Numbered from the stretch's first letter, positions 16,822 to 24,963 are shown. The stretch: 64,000 nt of DNA from Nonomuraea spiralis (GCF_014648435.1 NZ_BMRC01000009.1:186001-250000); one strand, 5' to 3'. Notes: generated by a model from the letters alone, not told the origin. Numbers and translations: made by a program.

Positions 16822-17438
16822 AAGAAGTTCAGCGCCGCGTTCAGCACGTCGTCGATCGGCAGGCTGTTGGGCCGCAGGTTGACGTCCGGCAGGTCTTCGT
16901 CCGGGATGTCGTCCTCGCGTGCGTCGTCGTTCGGCCGGGGCCTGTTCCGTACGTCCCGGACCTCGTCGTCGCTGACGCGGGGGGCGCCGAACCGGCGGAC
17001 CGCGTGGTAGTACATCAGGGCCAGGGCCTCGCAGCTCGGACGGCGGAAGAAGGAGTACTGGGCGCACACCCGCTGCAGGTCGAAGTAGAGCGCCTGGTCG
17101 ATGCGCTCCTTGTTCGCACGGAACTCGTGCACGGCCTGGTAGTTCCGGTAGCCGAAGTCGTGCCGCCGGCACGCCAGCCGGAAGTCGAAGCCGAGCGGCT
17201 CGTCCGGGCTGCTCGAACAGCCGTCGCTGGACCAGTCGAAGCCGAAGTCCGCCCACGACCGCCGGTCCTTCCAGGCGTCCCGCCAGGAGGCGGCGCTGGC
17301 CGCGGTGGGCTGGGTGAGCCCGGCGAGCGCGGAGAGCTTCTCCTCCTGCGTCACCGCGTGGGCCGGCGTTGCGATCGCCAGGGCGGCGACCAGAGAGAGC
17401 GCGAGCGGGACCGGCGCCACGAGAGCCCGTCTGACCAT
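16818..17438 (-). CDS. Secreted phospholipase A2 (Streptomyces type)
   Basis: A 206-residue exported lipase that should release the sn-2 fatty acid from phospholipids. A Sec signal (MVRRALVAPVPLALSLVAALAIATPAHA) precedes a mature helical domain carrying the family signature DGCSSSPDEPLGFDFRLACRRHDFGYRNY. The Asp-Gly-Cys calcium loop and His-Asp catalytic pair are visible, with further cysteines (VCAQYS, RRPSCEA) for two disulfides. An acidic tail follows (about residues 155-206) that is longer than in the smallest streptomycete enzymes and may be a linker or regulatory segment. It converges with the TetR gene, sharing 4 bp. Confidence 0.92.
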   Translation of the reverse strand: MVRRALVAPVPLALSLVAALAIATPAHAVTQEEKLSALAGLTQPTAASAASWRDAWKDRRSWADFGFDWSSDGCSSSPDEPLGFDFRLACRRHDFGYRNYQAVHEFRANKERIDQALYFDLQRVCAQYSFFRRPSCEALALMYYHAVRRFGAPRVSDDEVRDVRNRPRPNDDAREDDIPDEDLPDVNLRPNSLPIDDVLNAALNFF

Positions 17439-17648
17439 GGGAAACCTGCCTGTCTCGACCGGGACGGGAAAATGTCATGGCCAGATTCACCCGCGACCCC
17501 GCCGACGGCCCGGATCTGCAGGAAAACCGGCGGCAAAATCCTGGCCGTTTTCCCGGTGCGGGCCCCACTTTCAGCAACACAAGCAGATGAGCCCGACATC
17601 ACCTCCTTTATCGGCTTTGAGCCGTGTTCGTGGTGATTCGCGGGTGGG

Positions 17649-18176
17649 TCATCGCGGGCCGTCCGCCCAGTTCATCTCCTCCGCCCGTGCCAGGGCCTCC
17701 GCCAGGGGCGGGACGTCCCAGACCGCGCGTTCGGCGTCCGTCGTGACGGGGTCGACGCGGTAGAGGGACCAGTGGCCGCCCGTGTCGACGTACTGGGTGC
17801 CGTACCGCTGGGGCAGGCCCATGTGCAGCAACCATCGGTCGAGGGCCGCCGCCGCCAGCCGCCGGGCCGGCCGGCAACCGGCGTCGGCCGCCCGCCGCGA
17901 CAACTCGAACGCCAGGTGGTAGTGCTCGGCCAGCCCGCCGTGCTGCATCACCATGGCCAGGTGGTAGTAGTCGCCCGGCGACCTGACCTCGCCGGCCGCG
18001 AACTTCTCCATGCACCGCGCCCGCCGGGCCAGGTCGCGCCCGCCGCCGCCGTCCCTGAGCACGCCGTCGCGCCGGTCGTCCTGGTCCCGTTCGAACAGCT
18101 CGCGCAGCTCTGGATCGCCGGGCGCCTCGCGGTCGGGGTCCGCGAGCTTGGCGAGGATTTCCGGAAGGCTGAACAT
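17649..18176 (-). CDS. Hypothetical protein, DUF6624-like
   Basis: About 175 residues with no signal peptide or membrane segment. DDRRDGVLRDGGGG, RRARCMEKFAAGEVRSPGDYYHLAMVMQHGG and the C-terminal QRYGTQYVDTGGHWSLYRVDP follow the layout of DUF6624 proteins (a helical solenoid ending in RYGTQ). Function is unknown. The ATG at 18176 is the best start because homology begins at FSLPEILAKLADPD; the frame stays open far upstream without conserved sequence. It is preceded by a 665-bp region with no clear gene. Confidence 0.65.
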   Translation of the reverse strand: MFSLPEILAKLADPDREAPGDPELRELFERDQDDRRDGVLRDGGGGRDLARRARCMEKFAAGEVRSPGDYYHLAMVMQHGGLAEHYHLAFELSRRAADAGCRPARRLAAAALDRWLLHMGLPQRYGTQYVDTGGHWSLYRVDPVTTDAERAVWDVPPLAEALARAEEMNWADGPR

Positions 18177-18841
18177 TTCGCCGCGCGGCGCGGCCCACCA
18201 TCGGCGCGCCGCTCGCTCGCGGCCCTTTCCAGTACGGTTATCCGCCACGCCTGCCAGCGTGCCGGGACAGATCGAAGTTCGCAAGACGGCGGCACGCCGC
18301 AATATAGGGAAAATGTAGGCCCGGCTCCCGTTGACGCATTTTGCGACCGGGGCCATGATGGCCGCGAAAGGAGTGCCTCGACCTCCGTCTGAAATGAGGA
18401 ATACGTGATCCGGTTTAAGGATGAAAATTATCGCCGTCCGCGCCACCCGGCAGAGGCGTCCGCCCCGCTGGTCGGCGGCAGGGGCTGAGCGGATGCCCCT
18501 CGCGCCGGACGGTGCGGCGCTCATCGGCGCGCGCCGGATCGAGCCGGCCGCCGATTTCGTGCCGCACGAATTCAACCGGCCCGGAGTGGACGCGCCGACG
18601 GCCATTGACGCGGGCCGCGCACATTGGTGTGGAATTCTAGAACGATCACGAAGAAGCGTTTCTCGGCGAGTCGCCAAAAGCGCCCGGCAGTGCCGTCCGG
18701 CTCCTTTCCGGGCGGGCCCGGAGTGGAAATGGTTCGTACGCGATGGGACGGCCCGCGAGTACGGGCCCGGCATTCCGCGTCCGTCGCTCGCCGGCGAGGG
18801 GGCGAGCGACCCGGAGGGCGCGGCCGGGGCGGCGAGGCGGC
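18177..18841. other. Gene-poor intergenic region
   Basis: 665 bp between divergent genes. Short open frames occur on both strands, but their codon use and residue content (Arg/Pro-rich, no homology) look accidental. Stretches at 18295-18440 and 18600-18660 are clearly less GC-rich than the genes around them, as expected of promoters. I see no tRNA, no strong terminator and no inverted repeat longer than about 8 bp. Confidence 0.55.
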
Positions 18842-19336
18842 ATGCGTGACCTCGCCGCCCAGGCCGCCGACGCACTGCGCGCCCTGGACGAGGCGCTGCT
18901 CGCGCTGCTGAAGGCGCTCCCGCCCGAGAACGCCGGCGCCCGCGCGGCGCTCAGGGCGGAACTTCTGCGGGCCGGGGTCACGGACGAGGTCGCGAGCCGC
19001 TGCCTGACCGTCCTGCGGACGGTGTTGTCCGAGGAGAACGGGCGGCCGAGCGACTACATCGGCGTGGCGGCGGTGTTCGAGTGCGCCTTCTGCGGCTCGG
19101 CGCCCGATCCCGCGGACCTCGTCGTCGGCAAGTCGGTCTCGATCTGCCTGGGCTGCGCGCTGCTGGCGACGGCCGGGGCCACGCGCGGGGATCGGGAGCC
19201 GGTCGAGCGGCCGTGCGCGTTCTGCGGCGCGCGGGCGGTGCCCGACCACCTGCGCGCGGACGGGGACGTGACCGTCTGCCACGCCTGCGGTGAGCTGGTG
19301 CTCTACATCATCGCCAGCAAGAAGCGCGCCGGCTGA
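18842..19336 (+). CDS. Protein with two ClpX-type C4 zinc fingers
   Basis: A 164-residue protein. The first 70 residues are helical (LAAQAADALRALDEALLALLKAL). Two zinc-binding segments follow: CAFCGSAPDPADLVVGKSVSICLGC, which matches the ClpX N-terminal zinc domain in spacing and the V-IC--C ending, and CAFCGARAVPDHLRADGDVTVCHAC, a diverged copy. There is no AAA+ ATPase domain. ClpX fingers bind adaptors and substrates, so a substrate-handling or antagonist role is possible, but this is inference. The ATG is chosen after GGCGAGGCGG. It ends 2 bp from the convergent DUF5708 gene. Confidence 0.72.
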   Translation: MRDLAAQAADALRALDEALLALLKALPPENAGARAALRAELLRAGVTDEVASRCLTVLRTVLSEENGRPSDYIGVAAVFECAFCGSAPDPADLVVGKSVSICLGCALLATAGATRGDREPVERPCAFCGARAVPDHLRADGDVTVCHACGELVLYIIASKKRAG

Positions 19337-19338
19337 CC

Positions 19339-19527
19339 CTAGGCGTCGTCGCGGACGGTCTTGAGCACGCCGTACAGGATCTCCAGGCCGCCGAGGACCA
19401 TCAGGACGACGCCGACCTTCGACGGCGTGACGATGAAGATCTCCTCGTCCAGTCCGAACAGCCAGAGCGCCAGGCCCGCCACGAAAGTGAGCGAGCCCGT
19501 GAGAAGCGTCTTGCGGGCAGAGGCCAT
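19339..19527 (-). CDS. Small two-helix membrane protein, DUF5708-like
   Basis: 62 residues: a short basic N-terminus (MASARKTLL), a first membrane helix (TGSLTFVAGLALWLFGL), an acidic loop, and a second helix (TPSKVGVVLMVLGGLEILYGVL) with a charged tail. This matches the actinobacterial DUF5708 pattern as I recall it; function is unknown. GGAAGGA precedes the ATG at 19527, which I prefer over the longer frame start. Confidence 0.8.
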   Translation of the reverse strand: MASARKTLLTGSLTFVAGLALWLFGLDEEIFIVTPSKVGVVLMVLGGLEILYGVLKTVRDDA

Positions 19528-19655
19528 CTTCGGTCCTTCCGGGCAGGTCATGGGGTCTGAGACGACCCTAGTGACGGCCCGGCGGCCGGAACTCCTGCCG
19601 GTTGACGAGATCGGGCTACATCCTTCGGCTGACGGCCCGAGGGCTCACGCGGCGG

Positions 19656-20078
19656 TCATCCGCCCTGCGTGTAGATGGTCCGCCAGCGCGAGCACCTGCC
19701 GACCGGGCGCTTGGAGGTGCCCCGGCACACCTGCGCCCGGATCTGCAGCACCCCGCCGACGCCCTTCCGGAAGGAGCCCGTGCCCGGTACGCAGTTGTAG
19801 ATCCCGAACGTCCGCCAGCGCCCGTTGCTCGCGCTCTGGTACCTGAGGACCACCCACGAGCAGCCTTTGCCGCGGTCGTCGTCGAGGTAGCCGGTCACGG
19901 CGAGCCCCGACTGGCCGGCGACGACCTTGCCCCGGGCGCTCGCCAGGCCGTCGGTGGAGTGCAGGGCGCCCCACCTCCAGCTCGCCGGGTCGGCCGCGGC
20001 GGCGGTGCTGTGCGCGGCGAGCACGAGGACGGCGGCGCCCAGGGCGGCCAGGACTCGGGTCAGGCGATGGTTCGTCAC
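19656..20078 (-). CDS. Secreted hypothetical protein
   Basis: About 140 residues starting at a GTG (VTNHRLTRVLAALGAAVLVLAAHSTAAAADP, a Sec signal cut near AAA-DP). The mature domain has four cysteines and a repeated W-x-x-F/Y pattern (CSWVVLRYQSASNGRWRTFGIYNC, then VCRGTSKRPVGRCSRWRTIYTQ), suggesting a small disulfide-bonded beta domain. I do not recognise a family. A perfect 16-bp palindrome sits just upstream of the start at 20088-20103. Confidence 0.65.
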   Translation of the reverse strand: MTNHRLTRVLAALGAAVLVLAAHSTAAAADPASWRWGALHSTDGLASARGKVVAGQSGLAVTGYLDDDRGKGCSWVVLRYQSASNGRWRTFGIYNCVPGTGSFRKGVGGVLQIRAQVCRGTSKRPVGRCSRWRTIYTQGG

Positions 20079-20087
20079 CGGTCCAGG

Positions 20088-20103
20088 AGTACCGGCCGGT
20101 ACT
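20088..20103. promoter_or_regulatory. 16-bp perfect palindrome before secreted protein gene
   Basis: AGTACCGGCCGGTACT is symmetrical over all 16 positions. It lies 10 bp upstream of the GTG start of the minus-strand secreted protein, in the leader. It could be an operator or an mRNA hairpin occluding the ribosome site. Confidence 0.4.
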
Positions 20104-20155
20104 TGCGGGCGACTTGGAAGCGGGATGGGAACGGGAGACGGATGCGCAGGGGGCG

Positions 20156-21397
20156 TCAGACGGCGGGGCAGCGGGCCGGGGCGGTGCCGTAGGCGTACTG
20201 GAGGAAGTCGACCAGGTAGGCCGGCCAGGCGTTCCAGTCGTGGCCGCCCTTCGTGTAGCAGTAGCGGTGGCCGACGCCGAGGCCGGTCAGCGTCGCGTCG
20301 AACTCGCTCGCGTACGCCCCGAGGATCGGCTCGCTGACACCCCCGGCGTTGTCGCTCGCCCTGGTGTCGTAGCCGCACTCGGCGGGCGCGGGCTCGCTGC
20401 CCCCGGGAACGTGCGGGACGGTCGCGCAGCCGCCCGCGTAGAGGGCGAGGCGTCCGTCGTAGGGCGCGTACTTGCCCTGCGTGACCAGGTCGGCCGGGTT
20501 GGCCGCGGGCCAGTCGTCGACGGTCCGGCCGTGGAAGACGGTGGTGGTGTGCGGGCCGAACAGGGTGTCCAGGCGGTAGCGGCGCTGCACGTCCTGGTCG
20601 GGGACGGGCAGCGGGCTGCCGTTCTCGTACTTGTTGACCCGGAACTCGCCCAGGTCCGTCAGGTTGACGGCCGCGCCGGACTGCCACATCGAGTCGGAGA
20701 TCGTGGCCTGGGCGGGCTTGGCGCGCAGGTCGATGCCCGGTGAGAAGGCGCCGATCACCGAGAACACGCCGGGGTGCGCGGCGGCGTACCTGAGCGTGCC
20801 GTAGCCGCCCATGGACAACCCCGCCAGGCCGCGTCCTGACCGGTTGGCGACGGTGTTGAAGTTGGCGTCGATCCACGGGATGAGCTGGTTGATGTGGTAC
20901 GTCTCCCACTTCGGCGCGAAATATCCGTCCGTACGGCCGGCCCAGTCCGCGTACCAGCCGGTCATCCCGCCGGTCGGCATCACCACGATGCCCTTGAAGG
21001 CGCCCGCGGTCCGGACGAGGGAGACGAGGTCGGCCTTGGCGGTCCACGAGTCGTAGTTGTCGCCGCCCCCGTTGATCAGGTAGAGCGCCGGGTAGCGGGC
21101 GGCGCGCTGCGGGTCGTACCCCTTCGGGAGGTAGACGCGGACGGTGATCGGGCGCGACAGCGGGTTGATGACCGGCGTGCCGCCGGCCGCCTGGAAGATC
21201 GCGGTGGAGGTCATGGTGACGTCCCGCAGCTCAGAGCCGTCGCTCTGCGGGCGCCGCTGCACGTCGGCGCAGGTGATGCCGTAGCCGTCAGGGTGGGAGA
21301 GTACGGTCGCGCACGCGGCCGCCTCGGCGGGCGTCGCCGGCGCCGTCATCGCGCCCGTGATCAGCAGTAATCCGGCCAGGGTGGACGTGAACCGCAT
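20156..21397 (-). CDS. Secreted esterase (esterase D / mycolyltransferase-like fold)
   Basis: A 413-residue secreted alpha/beta hydrolase. The Sec signal ends near PAEAAA. ITVRVYLPKGYDPQRAARYPALYLINGGGDNYDSW opens the Esterase_PF00756 domain, NRSGRGLAGLSMGGYGTLRYAA holds the nucleophile (GLSMGG), and VGHRYCYTKGGHDWNAWPAYL supplies the catalytic His. Family members include feruloyl and acetylxylan esterases, S-formylglutathione hydrolase and antigen-85 mycolyltransferases. Two acyl-type roles are therefore open: cleaving polysaccharide side groups, or acyl transfer. A long insertion with several cysteines (about residues 310-370) sits before the His. AAGGAG precedes the ATG. Confidence 0.9.
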   Translation of the reverse strand: MRFTSTLAGLLLITGAMTAPATPAEAAACATVLSHPDGYGITCADVQRRPQSDGSELRDVTMTSTAIFQAAGGTPVINPLSRPITVRVYLPKGYDPQRAARYPALYLINGGGDNYDSWTAKADLVSLVRTAGAFKGIVVMPTGGMTGWYADWAGRTDGYFAPKWETYHINQLIPWIDANFNTVANRSGRGLAGLSMGGYGTLRYAAAHPGVFSVIGAFSPGIDLRAKPAQATISDSMWQSGAAVNLTDLGEFRVNKYENGSPLPVPDQDVQRRYRLDTLFGPHTTTVFHGRTVDDWPAANPADLVTQGKYAPYDGRLALYAGGCATVPHVPGGSEPAPAECGYDTRASDNAGGVSEPILGAYASEFDATLTGLGVGHRYCYTKGGHDWNAWPAYLVDFLQYAYGTAPARCPAV

Positions 21398-21535
21398 GGT
21401 TCTCCTTCGGTTCGGACTCCCGACCGTCCCAGGCTACGGACGGACCGGCGGTCGGGGCGTCAACCGCCGATCCGAAGAGGGTCAACCTGCGGGGTACATC
21501 GGCCGCCGTACCCCGCCGTCCGTCCCGCCCGCGGC

Positions 21536-23170
21536 TCAGCGCAGGTGGGCGGCCGTCCAGCAGTCGGGCGCGCCGGGCCGGCCGCAGGTCGTCAGACCTT
21601 GGAGGACCTTGGCCAGGTACGCCGTCCGGGTGTTGCCGGGGTCGTTGGACTCCTGGCGGGGATCGGTGACGGTGTCGTAGTACTCGGGCTTCGGGTCGCC
21701 CTCGTACTCGACGTACAGCTCACCGGCGGTGCGTACGGCGTTGTACGTGGGCGGCTGCGCGTTGCCCTTCTTCAGCCGGTCGGCGTCGGGGTCGGGTTTG
21801 CCCGGCGTACGCGGATCCGGGCGTACGTGCTCGACCAGGGCCGCCTGCCGCCAGTCCGTGACCTGCCGGCCCTCGATCAGGGGGAGCAGGCTGCGGCCGT
21901 CCCGGCTGTCGCGCGTCGCCGGGGCGATGCCGGCCATGTCGAGGAAGGTCGGGAACAGGTCCACGTTCTGGGCGATGGCGTTGCTCACCAGGCGGTCGTG
22001 TTGTCCCGTGGCCGGCCGCTTGACCAGCAGCGGGACCCGTACGTCGTGGTCGTAGGCGGTGGACTTGCCGCGTACCAGGCGGTGCTGGCCGAGGTGGAAG
22101 CCGTTGTCGCTGGCGAACACGACGTAGGTGTTGCCGCGCTCGCGCTCGGTCAGCGTGGACAGGACCCGTCCCACCATGTCGTCGACCGACTGGACCATGC
22201 GGATCCGGTCGCGGAAGTCCTCACGCAGCTCCTTGACGCGCTTGGCGCCGATCGGCTTGCGGCGTACCCAGGAGGGTTTGTCGGCGGTGTCCTCGTCGAA
22301 GGCGGGCAGGGTGGTCACGTCGATGGTGTCGCAGTCGGGGCCGCCGCAGTCGCCGTGGGGGAACTCGCCGGCCGGGAACCGATCCTTCGGCCGGTCGCGC
22401 GGCGCGGGCGGGAAGCGGGGCTCGGTGTCGCCGGGCTTGACGTCCACCCTGTTGTGCGGGGAGAAGGGGGACACCTGGAGGAAGAACGGGCGGCCGGGGG
22501 CGTACTCGCGGGATCGTTCGATGAAGGCGGTCGCACGCCTGCCCAGCTCGTCCACCAGGTACGTGCCCTTGGAAGGGGTGATCGGCCGCCGGGCGCCCGA
22601 CTTCTCCTTGATGTAGCGGGTGAGCTGGTACCTGAACTCGTTGTAGCCGCCGCCCGCGGAGACGTGCCATTCGTCCCAGCCAGGGGGCACCTGGTAGCCG
22701 GGGCGGGCGGGGTACTCGTTGATGTACTTGCCCAGGTACCCCGTGCGGTAGCCGGCCTCGTGGAGGGGGACGGCGTACGTCCGGCCCTCGTGCTTGGCGA
22801 ACGCCTGGTAGCCGCCGCGGTCGTAGCCCTGGTTGGTCCGTACGCCGGTGTTGTGGGGGAACTGGCCGGTGAACATCGTGGCCCGGGAGGGGCAGCACAG
22901 GGAGTCGGACACGTAGTAGTCGGTGAACGTGGTGCCGCCGTCGGCCAGGCCGCGGACCGTGTCCATGTAGGGGAGCAGGTCGGCCGACATGTCATCGACG
23001 AGGAAGAAGATGATGTTGGGCCGGGCGGGGGCGGCCGGAGTGGCTGGAGCGGCCGGGGTGGCCGGGGTGGTGGCGGCGGTCGCGCCGGTCGTGGGGGAGG
23101 CGACGAGCAGGGCGAGGACGACGGTCACCGCCACAGCCACGCTTCTCCTGATATTTCCGGACATCGACAT
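21536..23170 (-). CDS. Secreted sulfatase (arylsulfatase/GlcNAc-6-sulfatase type)
   Basis: A 544-residue type I sulfatase cleaving sulfate esters outside the cell. NIRRSVAVAVTVVLALLVASP is the signal. The metal-binding start RPNIIFFLVDDMSADLLP and the maturation motif SLCCPSRATMFTG (Cys92 in C-x-P-S-R, to be converted to formylglycine) are intact. ASDNGFHLGQHRLVRGKSTAYDHDVRVPLLV is the usual C-terminal metal/substrate region. The closest named relatives by motif are N-acetylglucosamine-6-sulfatases, but chondroitin- and aryl-sulfate substrates are possible. Formylglycine-generating enzyme is not in the window. Start is the ATG at 23170 behind GAGG; the frame extends 87 bp further without a ribosome site. 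Confidence 0.92.
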   Translation of the reverse strand: MSMSGNIRRSVAVAVTVVLALLVASPTTGATAATTPATPAAPATPAAPARPNIIFFLVDDMSADLLPYMDTVRGLADGGTTFTDYYVSDSLCCPSRATMFTGQFPHNTGVRTNQGYDRGGYQAFAKHEGRTYAVPLHEAGYRTGYLGKYINEYPARPGYQVPPGWDEWHVSAGGGYNEFRYQLTRYIKEKSGARRPITPSKGTYLVDELGRRATAFIERSREYAPGRPFFLQVSPFSPHNRVDVKPGDTEPRFPPAPRDRPKDRFPAGEFPHGDCGGPDCDTIDVTTLPAFDEDTADKPSWVRRKPIGAKRVKELREDFRDRIRMVQSVDDMVGRVLSTLTERERGNTYVVFASDNGFHLGQHRLVRGKSTAYDHDVRVPLLVKRPATGQHDRLVSNAIAQNVDLFPTFLDMAGIAPATRDSRDGRSLLPLIEGRQVTDWRQAALVEHVRPDPRTPGKPDPDADRLKKGNAQPPTYNAVRTAGELYVEYEGDPKPEYYDTVTDPRQESNDPGNTRTAYLAKVLQGLTTCGRPGAPDCWTAAHLR

Positions 23171-23831
23171 GACTGCCTCGTTAGCGGTGGGGAGGGGAGG
23201 AATGGCGCTGCCAAGTAATACCAGACAAACCACCCATAAGACACAAAACCCCCACAATCCTCCAAGGTTGCGGCCACCGGATCCAGCCAGGCGAGAGGGA
23301 GGGCCCAGGCGGAAGAGGAAGGGCGACCCAGCGAGAGGGACTCAGCGAGAGGGACTCAGCGTGAGGGGTCCAGCGTTGAGGGGCCCAGCGTGAGGGGCCC
23401 AGCGTGAGGGGCCCAGCGTGAGGGGCCCAGCGTGAGGGGCCCGGTGGGAGAGGAGGGGGCCGGCGCATCCGACGGGCGCATCCCACGCGGGACCACGAAG
23501 GGCACCCGGACGCGAGACGCCCCTGCCTCGCATCAGGGCGGCCCGAATCGGGGTGGCTCCGCATCAGGGCGGCCCAGGACCGGGGGCTCCGGATCGGAGT
23601 CGCCTGGGTGAGGGCTGGCCCGAGGCGGGGGTGCGGGGGCAGGGAACCCGACCCTGGTTTACGCCAACGCCGACTCGGGTGAGGGCGCGGGGGCGATGGC
23701 CGATGGCGGGAGGCGGTGAGGGCGTCCGAGGCGGGAGTGTGAGGCCGGGTCGGGCAGGGCCGGGGCAGGGGGCGGGGCGTCGGGGGTGAGGTGGGCGTTG
23801 GGCTCGGAGTGGTGGTGCTTAGGGGGTGGGG
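23171..23831. other. Intergenic region with promoter and minisatellite
   Basis: 661 bp without a credible gene between the sulfatase and a TetR gene, both on the minus strand. The first 90 bp are AT-richer and should hold the sulfatase promoter. From about 23280 the DNA becomes G-rich on the plus strand with repeated GAGGG words, including a clean 14-bp tandem array, and continues to 23830 in low-complexity sequence. Open frames here are repeat translations, not genes. Confidence 0.6.
23329..23441. repeat. 14-bp minisatellite, eight copies
   Basis: Eight head-to-tail copies of a 14-bp unit, consensus CAGCGTGAGGGGCC. Units 1-2 read CAGCGAGAGGGACT, unit 3 CAGCGTGAGGGGTC, unit 4 has one extra T, and units 5-8 are identical. 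The gradient from diverged to identical copies suggests recent expansion at the right-hand end. It lies about 160 bp upstream of the sulfatase start. Confidence 0.9.
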
Positions 23832-24404
23832 TTAAGGGGTCAGGGTGCGGGTCAGGGTTTCTTTGACTGTGGCGCGGACGCGTGCCGGGTCGTCGAGGTC
23901 GAAGCCGACCACCAGGCCGTCCCTGATCAGGAGCAGGATGTCGGCGGTGCGCTCGGCGTCGGGGTGGCCGTCGGCGTCGAGGAGGTCGCGGTACAGGTCG
24001 CGGTTCCAGCGCCGGTGCTCGGCGATCGCCTCCCGTACGGGATGCGCCGGATCGGGGTACTCGGCCGCCGTGTTGACGAACGGGCACCCCCGGTACTGGG
24101 CGCTCGACCCGAACTCGCACATGAACGCGAAGATGGCCTCCAGCGTCTCCCGGGGCGAGGCCGCGCGGATCGAGGCGGCCACGGTCCGCTGCAGCGCGCT
24201 CTGCTCGGTGATGTACGCCCGGACGAGGTCGTCCTTGCTCGGGAAGTGGTGGTAGAAGGTCGCCTTGGCGACGCCCGCCTCCGCGATGATGCGGTCGATC
24301 CCCACCGAGTGCACGCCCTCCGCGTAGAACAGCCGTGCCGCGGTCTCCAGGACGCGGGCGCGCGCCGGGCTCGGACGGGGGTCCTTCGGGGTCGGTGCAC
24401 TCAC
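23832..24404 (-). CDS. TetR-family regulator divergent from ohr
   Basis: A 190-residue regulator, GTG start. DNA-binding part: RARVLETAARLFYAEGVHSVGIDRIIAEAGVAKATFYHHFPSKDDLVRAYI. The C-terminal part has CEFGSSAQYRGCPFVNTAAEYPDPAHP, the pattern of the YcdC/AcrR-like group; its two Cys could sense oxidants. It is divergent from the Ohr gene with two strong palindromes between them, so it very likely represses ohr. Ohr genes are normally controlled by MarR-type OhrR, which makes this pairing unusual. Confidence 0.9.
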   Translation of the reverse strand: MSAPTPKDPRPSPARARVLETAARLFYAEGVHSVGIDRIIAEAGVAKATFYHHFPSKDDLVRAYITEQSALQRTVAASIRAASPRETLEAIFAFMCEFGSSAQYRGCPFVNTAAEYPDPAHPVREAIAEHRRWNRDLYRDLLDADGHPDAERTADILLLIRDGLVVGFDLDDPARVRATVKETLTRTLTP

Positions 24405-24416
24405 CCCTTGACGTTA

Positions 24417-24434
24417 CCAGACAGACCTGTCTAG
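24417..24434. promoter_or_regulatory. TetR operator 1 in ohr divergent promoter
   Basis: Inverted repeat AGACAG-AC-CTGTCT at 24419-24432, near the TetR start. It shares the AGACAGACxTGTCT core with operator 2, whose centre is about 36 bp away. Confidence 0.65.
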
Positions 24435-24450
24435 TCTCATGTCCAACAGA

Positions 24451-24472
24451 CCAGACAGACAGGTCTGTCTGG
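24451..24472. promoter_or_regulatory. TetR operator 2 in ohr divergent promoter
   Basis: Perfect inverted repeat with 10-bp arms, CCAGACAGAC and GTCTGTCTGG, around a 2-bp AG centre. It ends 25 bp before the ohr ATG, where it would block transcription or initiation. Confidence 0.75.
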
Positions 24473-24497
24473 CTCACCGAAGAAGGGTTCACCGGAC

Positions 24498-24908
24498 ATG
24501 AGCATGTACACCGCCATCGCCACCTCCGCCGGCCGTGACGGGCGCGCGGTCTCCTCCGACGGCAGGCTGGACGTCAAGCTGGCCCTCCAGAAGGAGCTGG
24601 GCGGCGACGGCGAGGGCACCAATCCCGAGCAGCTCTTCGCCGCCGGCTACGCCGCCTGCTTCGCCTCGGCGATGCGGCTCGTGGCGGCACAGAAGCAGCT
24701 CGACGTCTCGGACGCGTCGGTCACGGCGGAGATCGGCCTCTCGCCCAACGGCGCCGGCGGCTTCCAGCTCGACGCCACGCTCCGCGTCGAGCTGCCCGAC
24801 GACATCGCGCCGGAGGCGGCCCGCGAGCTCGTCGAGGCCACCCATCAGGTCTGCCCCTACTCCAACGCCACCCGCGGCAACATCCCGGTCAACCTGATCG
24901 TCGAGTGA
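24498..24908 (+). CDS. ohr: Organic hydroperoxide resistance protein (Ohr)
   Basis: A 136-residue thiol peroxidase of the OsmC/Ohr fold that reduces lipid and other organic hydroperoxides in the cytoplasm. Both redox cysteines are visible: Cys54 in NPEQLFAAGYAACFASAM and Cys119 in THQVCPYSNATRGNI, the latter the Ohr-specific signature that separates it from OsmC. Length is standard. It is divergent from a TetR gene, with paired operators in the 93-bp gap. Reducing partners (lipoylated proteins) are encoded elsewhere. Confidence 0.95.
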   Translation: MSMYTAIATSAGRDGRAVSSDGRLDVKLALQKELGGDGEGTNPEQLFAAGYAACFASAMRLVAAQKQLDVSDASVTAEIGLSPNGAGGFQLDATLRVELPDDIAPEAARELVEATHQVCPYSNATRGNIPVNLIVE

Positions 24909-24963
24909 CGACGGGCGCGTGCCCGAAGGGAAGATCGTGCGGGGGTAGAGGGCGGGCTTGGAG

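Noticed and set aside
18421..18849. A 142-codon frame in the gene-poor gap
   Set aside because: No ribosome site, no homology signal, lower-GC DNA than typical coding sequence, and it overlaps the better supported zinc-finger start.
23329..23441. CRISPR array
   Set aside because: The 14-bp units are contiguous, with no unique spacers, and no cas gene is present.
23342..23533. A frame encoding repeated GPLTLGPSRW units
   Set aside because: It is only the translation of the minisatellite and disappears in other frames with the same repeat structure.
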